Origin: Bacillota bacterium
GTDB taxonomy: Bacteria > Bacillota > UBA5301 > JASBVW01
Reading direction: 5' to 3'
Assembly: GCA_029961005.1 (NCBI GenBank)
Contig: JASBVW010000115.1
Coordinates: 1-5,563 of the forward strand
DNA length: 5,563 nt
Below the pieces are notes generated by a model that ran no database searches, was not told the DNA's origin, and saw only the letters and a list, made by a program, of their open reading frames with translations. The number at the start of each line of letters is the position of its first letter. The stretch's first letter is position 1. A program made the position numbers and the translations under genes. Of this stretch, positions 1 through 5,408 are shown piece by piece.

Positions 1-29
1 CCGACCGGCCGGCGGGCCCGACCGCCTGA

Positions 30-263
30 GCACCGCCCACGACGATGAAGCGGCCGGAACTAGTCCGGCGGCTGGACCCCGATTGGGCTACGGAACGGCT
101 GGTCAACCTCATCCACGCCTGGAGCCACGAACTGAAGGAGATTCTGGGCGCTTTGGGCCTGAATGCCATCGAAAGCCTGCGGGGCAGTCGGGAGCGGCTC
201 CGGGCCGTGGGGCTGGAGACCCCGGCTCTGGAAGTGTTGGGCGTGAAGGCCGCCGGCATGTGA
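30..263 (+). CDS. FMN-binding glutamate synthase subunit, C-terminal tail (5' part missing or frame-disrupted)
   Basis: The readable stretch gives residues resembling the extreme C-terminus of the archaeal-type, FMN-binding glutamate synthase synthase domain: a TTM..PEL.RRLDP segment, then helices carrying LVNLIHAWSHELKEILGALG and ESLRGSRERLRAVGL. In the family this tail follows the FMN barrel and the last cysteine of the Fe-S cluster, so most of the protein lies upstream of the window. The in-frame codon at 27-29 is TGA. The only ATG in this frame (45-47) has no Shine-Dalgarno site in front of it, so a genuine 72-residue gene is unlikely. A frameshift in the first 45 bases (biological or a sequencing error) or a degraded gene end fits better. 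The stop TGA (261-263) abuts the ribosome binding site of the GXGXG gene, as expected for co-translated subunits. The family call is fairly secure; the state of the reading frame is not. Confidence 0.7.
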   Translation, partial: APPTTMKRPELVRRLDPDWATERLVNLIHAWSHELKEILGALGLNAIESLRGSRERLRAVGLETPALEVLGVKAAGM

Positions 264-268
264 GGAGG
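263..268 (+). promoter_or_regulatory. Shine-Dalgarno site for the GXGXG subunit
   Basis: AGGAGG sits nine bases before the ATG at 278 and overlaps the last base of the preceding stop codon. It fixes the start at 278 rather than at the in-frame ATG at 83, whose extra residues are low-complexity translation of the neighbouring gene's DNA. Confidence 0.85.
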
Positions 269-277
269 AAACGGAAG

Positions 278-1012
278 ATGCTCAAAATCGATGCCCGCGG
301 AATGCACTATCGGGAGCTCAACCGCCGGATCAAGGAGGCCGTGGCGGCGGGGGAGAGGGAGCTGATCCTGGAGAACGTCAACGGCCAGCGCTACCTCGGT
401 ACGGGGGTGAACGCGCCGGTCAGGATAGAGGTCTACGGCGTGCCCGGCAACGACCTGGGTGCCTTCATGGACGGGCCCTCCATCTTTGTCTGCGGCAACG
501 GACAGGACGGCGCTGCCAACACCATGAACTCCGGGAAGATCGTCATCCGCGGCCATGCCGGGGACGTCTTGGGCTACGGTATGCGCGGAGGCAAGCTCCA
601 CATCCTGGGGGATGTGGGCTACCGGGTAGGCATCCATATGAAGGCGTACAAGAAACAGATTCCGGTGCTGATCGCCGGGGGTACGGCCCGCGACTTCTGC
701 GGCGAGTACATGGCCGGGGGCATCTTGATCGTCCTGGGTTTGGAGCGGGGCCAGCAGCCCCTGGTGGGGGATTACTGCGGCACCGGCATGCACGGCGGGG
801 TCATGTACCTGCGGGGCGAGGTGGACCCGCGCCATTTGGGGCGAGAAGTGGCCGTCCGCCCGTTGGAGGAAGAGGACCTGGCCCTCTTGCGGGAGCACCT
901 GGGGGAGTACTGCTCCGACCTGGGCCTCGACCTCGAGGAGATCATGGCGGAACCTTTCACCAAGCTGGTGCCGGTCAGTTCCCGCCCGTACGGCAACCTG
1001 TACGCCTACTAG
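278..1012 (+). CDS. Stand-alone GXGXG-domain subunit of glutamate synthase (GltB domain 3, GlxC/FwdC-like)
   Basis: A 244-residue protein that corresponds to the C-terminal GXGXG beta-helix domain of the glutamate synthase large subunit, encoded here as its own polypeptide. The family has no catalytic residues of its own. In GltB the right-handed beta-helix is structural and holds the amidotransferase and synthase domains together. Glycine-rich turns are visible from about residue 75 to 190, including GNGQDGAANTMNSG, GHAGDVLGYGMRGG, GDVGYRVGIHMKAY and GTARDFCGEYMAGG, followed by a charged helical tail (about 195-225) and a short aromatic end (YGNLYAY). Related domains occur in GlxC of some amidotransferase clusters and in the C subunit of formylmethanofuran dehydrogenase. 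The FMN-synthase tail just upstream and the amidotransferase at 3886 make glutamate synthase the preferred reading. The start at 278 is chosen for its well-placed AGGAGG and because homology begins at MLKIDARG. It is soluble and cytoplasmic, with no signal peptide. Confidence 0.9.
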   Translation: MLKIDARGMHYRELNRRIKEAVAAGERELILENVNGQRYLGTGVNAPVRIEVYGVPGNDLGAFMDGPSIFVCGNGQDGAANTMNSGKIVIRGHAGDVLGYGMRGGKLHILGDVGYRVGIHMKAYKKQIPVLIAGGTARDFCGEYMAGGILIVLGLERGQQPLVGDYCGTGMHGGVMYLRGEVDPRHLGREVAVRPLEEEDLALLREHLGEYCSDLGLDLEEIMAEPFTKLVPVSSRPYGNLYAY

Positions 1013-1019
1013 CGCACGG

Positions 1020-1076
1020 AGCCGCTGGGATTCCGGGCCCCGGAGCCAAGGTAAGGGGAGCGGGGGCCCGGCGGCT
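1020..1076 (+). repeat. GC-rich inverted repeat in the gap before lpd
   Basis: The longest gap in the window (1013-1095) contains a perfect 9-base inverted repeat: CCGGGCCCC at 1033-1041 and GGGGCCCGG at 1063-1071, with a 21-base loop. It can be extended by a second 5-bp helix, AGCCG at 1020-1024 with CGGCT at 1072-1076, leaving an eight-base bulge on the 5' side. No T-run follows, so it is not a typical intrinsic terminator. It ends about five bases before the lpd ribosome binding site. It could be an mRNA-stability or processing element, or could tune lpd translation. Chance pairing in GC-rich DNA is also possible. Confidence 0.4.
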
Positions 1077-1081
1077 GGCGG

Positions 1082-1087
1082 AGGAGG
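1082..1087 (+). promoter_or_regulatory. Shine-Dalgarno site for dihydrolipoamide dehydrogenase
   Basis: AGGAGG lies eight bases before the ATG at 1096, within a purine-rich stretch. It supports this start, and the protein begins directly with the first FAD-binding beta strand. Confidence 0.85.
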
Positions 1088-1095
1088 GAAGGGAA

Positions 1096-2478
1096 ATGGA
1101 GTACGACGTGGTGATCATCGGGGCCGGCCCCGGGGGTTATGTGGCCGCCATCCGGGCGGCACAGCTGGGACTCTCCGTCTGTGCGGTGGAAGAGGGGGCG
1201 GTGGGCGGCACCTGCCTCAACCGGGGGTGTATCCCCACTAAAGCCTTATACGCCAGTCTTTCCCTCCTGGCCCAGGTGCGCCGGGCCTCGGAGTACGGGC
1301 TGCGCGTGGGGAGTGTAGAGGTGGACTTCCCGGCCCTCATGGCCCGCAAAGCGGCGGTGGTGGACCGGCTGGTCAAGGGGATCCATCACCTGTTTAAAAA
1401 GAACCGCATCACTCTCCTCGCGGGCCGGGGGCGCCTGCTGGACCGCCGGCGCGTGCGGGTGGAGGGGCCAGGCGGCGAGGTCCGGGAGGTGGCGGGGCGC
1501 CACGTCATCCTCGCCACCGGTTCGCGGCCGGCGGTCTTGCCAGCCCTGGGTTACGACGGCCGCCAGGTCATCACCTCAGACGAGGCCCTCTCGCTGGAGG
1601 CGGTGCCGGCCAGCCTCCTGGTGGTAGGCGGCGGGGCCATCGGGTGCGAATTTGCTTCCCTTTTCGCCGAGCTGGGGAGCCGGGTAACGGTGGTGGAAGC
1701 CATGCCCAACCTGCTCCCCCTGGTGGACGAGGAGGTCTCCCGCCAGCTCCGCAGCTACTTCAAGCGGCGCGGGATCGAGGTCAAAACCGGAACCACAGTC
1801 CAGGCGGTGGAGAAGCGGCCGGCGTCCGTCAGGGTCGTCCTGGGGTCCGGCGAGGAGCTGGAGGTGGAGCGCGTCTTGGTTTCGGTGGGGCGCGCCCCCA
1901 ATACGCGTGATCTGGGCCTGGAGGAGGCGGGGGTGGAGCTCAATGCCCGCGGGGAGATCCCGGTGACAGAGGGCATGGAGACCAACGTCCCCGGGATCTA
2001 CGCCGTGGGGGACGTCACCGACGTGCGGGCCAAGCTGGCCCACGTGGCCTCGCGCCAGGGTGTGGTGGCGGCGGAACGAATCGCCGGCCGCCCGGCGGCC
2101 ATGGACTACCGGGCCGTGCCCAGCTGCGTCTTCACCCGGCCGGAGGTGGCCTCGGTGGGGCTGACCGAGGCAGAGGCGGAGCGGGTTGGGCGGCCGATCC
2201 GGGTGGGGCGCTTCTTCTTCCTGGCCAGCGGGAAGGCTCTGGCCATGGGGGAGACCGAGGGCTTCGTCAAAGTGGTGGCCGATGGCCGGGACGGGCGCGT
2301 CCTGGGGGTGCACATCATCGGGCCCCACGCCTCGGACCTCATCGCTGAAGGAACGCTGGCCGTGGAAGCGGGTCTGACCGCAGAGCGGCTGGCGCAGGTG
2401 ATGCACGCCCACCCCACCCTCCCGGAGGCCCTTTGGGAGGCGGCGGAGGCGGCGGAAGGGCGAGCCATCCACGCCTGA
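1096..2478 (+). CDS. lpdA: Dihydrolipoamide dehydrogenase (E3 / L-protein)
   Basis: A full-length 460-residue flavoprotein disulfide reductase that oxidises protein-bound dihydrolipoamide with NAD+, or runs in reverse. The FAD dinucleotide fold is GAGPGG at residues 9-14. The redox-active disulfide is Cys40/Cys45 in GGTCLNRGCIPTKA. ATGSRP is at 140-145. A second dinucleotide fold, GGGAIG at 178-183, ends its second strand in Glu201, which favours NAD over NADP. The FAD-contacting GIYAVGDV is at 300-307. The C-terminal catalytic pair is His439/Glu444 in HPTLPE. All family hallmarks are intact and the length is typical. CxxxxC spacing and the HPTxxE ending favour lipoamide dehydrogenase over mercuric or glutathione reductase. 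Its most likely substrate here is the lipoyl carrier at 5012. No 2-oxoacid dehydrogenase E1/E2 gene and no other glycine cleavage gene apart from that carrier is visible. It lies 24 bases upstream of the HdrBC fusion in the same transcription direction. Confidence 0.93.
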   Translation: MEYDVVIIGAGPGGYVAAIRAAQLGLSVCAVEEGAVGGTCLNRGCIPTKALYASLSLLAQVRRASEYGLRVGSVEVDFPALMARKAAVVDRLVKGIHHLFKKNRITLLAGRGRLLDRRRVRVEGPGGEVREVAGRHVILATGSRPAVLPALGYDGRQVITSDEALSLEAVPASLLVVGGGAIGCEFASLFAELGSRVTVVEAMPNLLPLVDEEVSRQLRSYFKRRGIEVKTGTTVQAVEKRPASVRVVLGSGEELEVERVLVSVGRAPNTRDLGLEEAGVELNARGEIPVTEGMETNVPGIYAVGDVTDVRAKLAHVASRQGVVAAERIAGRPAAMDYRAVPSCVFTRPEVASVGLTEAEAERVGRPIRVGRFFFLASGKALAMGETEGFVKVVADGRDGRVLGVHIIGPHASDLIAEGTLAVEAGLTAERLAQVMHAHPTLPEALWEAAEAAEGRAIHA

Positions 2479-2483
2479 ACTTG

Positions 2484-2490
2484 AAGGAGG
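2484..2490 (+). promoter_or_regulatory. Shine-Dalgarno site for the HdrBC fusion
   Basis: AAGGAGG lies 12 bases before the ATG at 2503, inside the 24-base gap after lpd. The spacing is slightly long but the site is strong. The protein starts immediately before the first CCG-motif beta strand, which supports this start. Confidence 0.75.
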
Positions 2491-2502
2491 AAAGCCGCAC
2501 AG

Positions 2503-3849
2503 ATGTCTCGAGCCAGGTATGTCCTGTTCTTGGGCTGCCAAATCCCGGCCCGCCATCCCTTTACGGAAAAGTCCCTGCGGGTGGCCCTGCCCCGGCTGGG
2601 CGTGGAGTTTGCGGAGGTGGACGGCTTTACCTGCTGCCCGGAGCGCACCCTCATCGAAACCATGGACGAAAAGGTGTGGCTCCTGGCCGCAGCCCGCAAC
2701 CTGGCGGTGGCGGAGCGGGCGGCGGAGGTCCTCATCACTCCCTGCAACGGTTGTTACAGCACGCTGAAGCTGGTCTCCAATCGCCTCCGGTCCGAACCTG
2801 CCCTCCGCGAACGGATCAACCGGCTCCTGGCCCGGGTGGACCTCCAGTACCAGGGGCGCCTGGTGGTGCGGCACATCGTGGACCTGCTCTATACCGACGT
2901 GGGGGTGCGCCGCCTCTCCCAAGCGGTGGTGAAGCCCTTGCGCGGGCTGCGGATCGGGGTACACCCCGGCTGCCACCAGACCAGGCCCAGCCTCGGGGTG
3001 GGCTTCGACGACCCTTTGAACCCGGTAAAGCTGGAGGCGCTGGTGCGGGCCTTAGGGGCGGAAGTGGTGGACTACTCCACCAAGATGCTCTGCTGCGGCC
3101 AGTACCTGGGAGGCGTGGGAGACGCCGAGGACGCCACGGCCTTCGTCCGCCGCAAATTGAGCGAGCTGGTGAGCCTGGGGGCGGACGCCCTCACCACCAC
3201 CTGCCCGCAATGTTTCGTCCAGTACGACACCACCCAGTCCCTGCTGGAGCGGCGCGGCGAGCGGCTACACCTGCCCGTCTTCTCCTACCCGGAGCTGCTG
3301 GCCCTGGCCCTGGGGTTCAGCCGGGAGGAACTGGGCGTGGACCGGCACCGCACCGACCCGACCAGCTTCTTTGCCCGCTGGGGGACGATTCAGGACGGGT
3401 GGTCGATCATTGAGCGCTACCTGCCGCGGGAGTTCGTCCAGCACTGTGCGGACTGCGGCGCCTGCGACCGCCTCTGCCCGGTTCAGCAGCACCGCCCTTC
3501 CTTCCGGCCCAATGAGCTGATCCGGCGGGTGGCGGCGGGGGAGCTGGAGGCCGTGCTGCGGGAGGAGGAGTTTTGGCATTGCATCGACTGCCACACCTGC
3601 TATGAGATGTGCCCGCAGCGCTTCGGCATGGAGAGGGTCTTTCTGATGCTGAAGCACATCGCCATGGAGAGGGGTGCCGTCCCCAAGGGGATTGAGCGGG
3701 CGGTGGGCGAGTTCCTGAAGAGCGGCCGCCTCATCGCTCCGGATGAGCGAGCGCGCCAGAGCCTGGGGATGGGTAAGCTCCCGGCGGACGGGCGCGCGGA
3801 GCTTTTGCGCCTGCTGGCGGAGCTGCAAAAGGAAGAGCAAAGAAGTTGA
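2503..3849 (+). CDS. HdrB-HdrC fusion, heterodisulfide-reductase-like iron-sulfur protein
   Basis: A 448-residue protein with two halves. Residues about 1-270 match HdrB and carry two complete CCG motifs: Cys12, Cys44-Cys45, Cys81/Cys84 (spacings 31, 35, 2) and Cys157, Cys197-Cys198, Cys234/Cys237 (spacings 39, 35, 2). Both fit the CX31-39CCX35-36CXXC pattern that binds noncubane 4Fe-4S clusters and splits disulfides in methanogen heterodisulfide reductase. Residues about 310-375 match HdrC, with two ferredoxin-type clusters at Cys315/318/321/325 and Cys360/363/366/370. No cluster cysteine is missing. The order is B then C, the opposite of the HdrD fusion (C then B) of Methanosarcina. No HdrA or membrane cytochrome (HdrE) gene is in the window and no transmembrane helix is apparent. 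Its flavin partner could be the adjacent lipoamide dehydrogenase or the FMN glutamate synthase. The true substrate is unknown; a lipoyl disulfide on the downstream GcvH-like protein is a reasonable guess. Glycolate-oxidase-type or other CCG proteins are less likely given the motif spacing. Confidence 0.85.
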   Translation: MSRARYVLFLGCQIPARHPFTEKSLRVALPRLGVEFAEVDGFTCCPERTLIETMDEKVWLLAAARNLAVAERAAEVLITPCNGCYSTLKLVSNRLRSEPALRERINRLLARVDLQYQGRLVVRHIVDLLYTDVGVRRLSQAVVKPLRGLRIGVHPGCHQTRPSLGVGFDDPLNPVKLEALVRALGAEVVDYSTKMLCCGQYLGGVGDAEDATAFVRRKLSELVSLGADALTTTCPQCFVQYDTTQSLLERRGERLHLPVFSYPELLALALGFSREELGVDRHRTDPTSFFARWGTIQDGWSIIERYLPREFVQHCADCGACDRLCPVQQHRPSFRPNELIRRVAAGELEAVLREEEFWHCIDCHTCYEMCPQRFGMERVFLMLKHIAMERGAVPKGIERAVGEFLKSGRLIAPDERARQSLGMGKLPADGRAELLRLLAELQKEEQRS

Positions 3850-3869
3850 TTGTTGAGCAGGGAGAAGCG

Positions 3870-3875
3870 AGGAGG
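3870..3875 (+). promoter_or_regulatory. Shine-Dalgarno site that sets the amidotransferase start
   Basis: AGGAGG lies ten bases before the ATG at 3886. The frame is open back to a TTG at 3850, but the Shine-Dalgarno site falls inside that extension, so 3886 is the better start. This gives an 11-residue peptide before the predicted catalytic cysteine. Confidence 0.8.
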
Positions 3876-3885
3876 GTGCGTAAAT

Positions 3886-5010
3886 ATGCAGGAAAATTAC
3901 GGTCGTATTCCCTCGGGCTGTGCCATCAGCGGCTTCATCAACCGCGACGGGCGCCGGGTCTCCGGCGAGAGCATCATCCAGTCCATCGCCTTGATGCACG
4001 ACCGCTCCAACGGCTTGGGGGGAGGGTTCGCCGCCTACGGGATCTATCCTCAGTTTGCCGAGGAGTACGCCCTGCACCTGATGTACGACAGCGAGCGGAG
4101 CCGGGAGGAGTGCGAGCATTTCATTGCCGACCGCTTTACAGTCCGGCACGCCGAGCCCATTCCGACTCGCCACGTGCCCGGCATCGAAGACGCTCCCCTC
4201 CTGTGGCGCTACTTCGTGCGGCCGCGGGAGGACCGCCTGCACCTGCCGGGGCGGCGCCCGCTGAGCGAGGACGACTTCACGGTGGCGGCCGTGATGGCCA
4301 TCAACGAAGGCATCGAGGGGGCGTACGTGGCCTCCAGCGGCAAGAACATGGGGGCCTTTAAGGGGGTGGGGTTTCCGGAGGAGATCGGGCGGTTTTACCG
4401 GTTGGAGGAGTACGAGGGCTACATGTGGATCGCCCACGGGCGGTTCCCCACCAACACCCCCGGCTGGTGGGGCGGGGCGCACCCCTTTACCATCCTGGAC
4501 TGGTCGGTGGTGCACAACGGCGAGATCTCTTCCTACGGGATCAATAAGCGCTACCTGGAGATGTTTGGCTACCGCTGCGCCCTCCAGACCGATACCGAGG
4601 TGGTGGCTTACCTCTTCGACCTTTTGGAGCGGCGGCACGGCCTGCCTTTTCCACTGGTCTGCGCAGCCCTGGCCGCGCCTTTTTGGCAGGAGATCGACGA
4701 GCTGCCGGAGGAGGAGCGGGAGGCCCTGACGGCTCTCCGGCAGGTCTACGGAAGTGCGCTGCTCAATGGTCCCTTCAGCATCATCGTGGGAAGCCGGCGG
4801 GGCATGGTGGGCTTGAACGACCGCATCAAGCTGCGGCCCATGGTGGCCGCTGTGAGCGGAGACACGGTCTACCTGGCCAGCGAGGAGAGCGCCATCATTG
4901 AGATCTGCCCTCAGCCTGACCGGGTGTGGCTGGTGCGGGCCGGGGAGCCGGTGGTGGCGGAGCTGTACGCGCAGGCGGCAGAGAAGGCGAGAAACAAGGG
5001 GGCGGCGTGA
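3886..5010 (+). CDS. Class II glutamine amidotransferase subunit of glutamate synthase (GltB domain 1-like)
   Basis: A 374-residue Ntn-hydrolase-type amidotransferase that would release ammonia from glutamine for transfer to 2-oxoglutarate. The predicted nucleophile is Cys12 in GCAISGF, which replaces the common MCGIVG start. It must be exposed by removing 11 residues, as in GltB and Bacillus-type PurF precursors. Other class II residues are visible: the glutamine-binding Arg186 in HGRFPTNTPG, the oxyanion Asn211-Gly212 in VVHNGEISS, and Asp236 in QTDTE. A stretch rich in aromatic and acidic residues (about 55-175) separates the nucleophile from the Arg motif. A late segment (GLNDRIKLRPM, then YLASEESAI, about 308-338) is typical of glutamate synthase amidotransferase domains and argues against asparagine synthetase, PurF or GlmS. 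No sugar-isomerase or phosphoribosyltransferase domain follows. With the GXGXG subunit and the FMN-synthase tail it completes a three-polypeptide glutamate synthase, although here it is separated from them by lpd and the HdrBC gene. Confidence 0.88.
   Translation: MQENYGRIPSGCAISGFINRDGRRVSGESIIQSIALMHDRSNGLGGGFAAYGIYPQFAEEYALHLMYDSERSREECEHFIADRFTVRHAEPIPTRHVPGIEDAPLLWRYFVRPREDRLHLPGRRPLSEDDFTVAAVMAINEGIEGAYVASSGKNMGAFKGVGFPEEIGRFYRLEEYEGYMWIAHGRFPTNTPGWWGGAHPFTILDWSVVHNGEISSYGINKRYLEMFGYRCALQTDTEVVAYLFDLLERRHGLPFPLVCAALAAPFWQEIDELPEEEREALTALRQVYGSALLNGPFSIIVGSRRGMVGLNDRIKLRPMVAAVSGDTVYLASEESAIIEICPQPDRVWLVRAGEPVVAELYAQAAEKARNKGAA
4996..5002 (+). promoter_or_regulatory. Shine-Dalgarno-like site for the GTG-started gcvH
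   Basis: AAGGGGG lies nine bases before the GTG at 5012, within the last codons of the amidotransferase gene. It is weaker than the other sites in the window. The overlap suggests translational coupling, because the upstream stop (5008-5010) is one base before this start. Confidence 0.5.
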
Positions 5011-5011
5011 G

Positions 5012-5395
5012 GTGTATCCTGAGCATTTGAAGTACAGCAGGGAGCATCAGTGGGCGCGGGTGGAAGGCGGCCGGGCGGTGATGGGCATCACCTTCTACGC
5101 CCAGGAAGAGCTGGGCGACGTGGTCTACCTGGAACTGCCGGCCGTGGGGGACGAAGTGACCGCGGGCCGACCCATGGCCCGCGTGGAGTCGGTCAAGGCG
5201 GTCTCCGACATCCACGCGCCGGTGAGCGGGCGGGTTGTGGAAGTCAATACGGCCCTGGAAGAGAGCCCGGAGCTGGTGAACAGCGATCCTTACGGAGAGG
5301 GATGGATAGCCGTGATCGAGCTGTCTGATCCCTCCGAGCTGGAGGATCTCCTGGATGCGGACGCCTATCAGTCCTATCTGAACCAGCTTCCCTAG
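5012..5395 (+). CDS. gcvH: GcvH-type lipoyl carrier protein (glycine cleavage H protein family)
   Basis: A 127-residue lipoyl-domain protein, the normal length for glycine cleavage H protein. It begins with GTG (5012-5014) and the typical YPEHLKYSREHQWARVE segment. The lipoylated lysine is predicted at Lys62 in ARVESVKAVSDIHAPVSG, on the exposed hairpin of the hybrid-motif barrel. YAQEELGDVVYLELP (29-43) and NSDPYGEGW (90-98) are further family signatures, followed by an acidic helix and AYQSYL. In glycine cleavage the arm carries aminomethyl groups between the P and T proteins and is reoxidised by lipoamide dehydrogenase. A matching lpdA is upstream, but no gcvT or gcvP is seen. GcvH-like lipoate-binding proteins (LbpA) also work with sHdr complexes, and an HdrBC gene is two genes upstream, so a non-glycine role is possible. 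The start is chosen by homology: no earlier in-frame start gives family-like sequence, since upstream translation is the amidotransferase gene read out of frame. Confidence 0.9.
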   Translation: MYPEHLKYSREHQWARVEGGRAVMGITFYAQEELGDVVYLELPAVGDEVTAGRPMARVESVKAVSDIHAPVSGRVVEVNTALEESPELVNSDPYGEGWIAVIELSDPSELEDLLDADAYQSYLNQLP

Positions 5396-5399
5396 GAGG
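5394..5399 (+). promoter_or_regulatory. Shine-Dalgarno site for the PaaK-like gene
   Basis: AGGAGG overlaps the TAG stop of gcvH (5393-5395) and lies nine bases before the ATG at 5409. This is strong evidence that the ligase gene belongs to the same transcript. Confidence 0.8.
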
Positions 5400-5408
5400 G
5401 CCGGCTTG

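Noticed and set aside
27..68. TGA at 27-29 as a selenocysteine codon, with a small hairpin (CCGGA 54-58 / TCCGG 64-68) as a possible SECIS
   Set aside because: The stem is only 5 bp, and the loop lacks features I would expect of a bacterial SECIS. Too little upstream sequence is present to show that the frame is coding before the TGA.
83..277. 65-codon N-terminal extension of the GXGXG subunit
   Set aside because: The extension overlaps the FMN-synthase tail in another frame and has no family similarity. The AGGAGG at 263-268 points to the ATG at 278.
2437..2454. Two tandem copies of GAGGCGGCG near the lpdA 3' end
   Set aside because: They encode the EAAEAAEG helix that is normal at the C-terminus of lipoamide dehydrogenases; codon-level repetition explains it.
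1576..2976. 466-codon open frame on the - strand
   Set aside because: It lies antisense to lpdA and hdrBC, both of which have full family motifs. The translation is His/Pro/Gly/Arg-rich with no recognisable domain, as expected for the complement of GC-rich codons.
2433..3413. 326-codon open frame on the + strand in another frame
   Set aside because: It overlaps the HdrBC gene out of frame and translates to Gly/Pro/Arg-rich sequence with no domain.
3265..4638. 457-codon open frame on the - strand
   Set aside because: Antisense to the hdrBC end and the amidotransferase gene; low-complexity composition, no motif, and it would overlap two well-supported genes.
1096..5395. A glycine cleavage operon
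   Set aside because: Only the L- and H-type proteins are present; no gcvT or gcvP is seen and the intervening genes do not belong to that system. It stays possible only if the flanks supply the rest.
5393..5408. Terminator between gcvH and the PaaK-like gene
   Set aside because: There is no room for a hairpin and T-run; the gap holds only the ribosome binding site.
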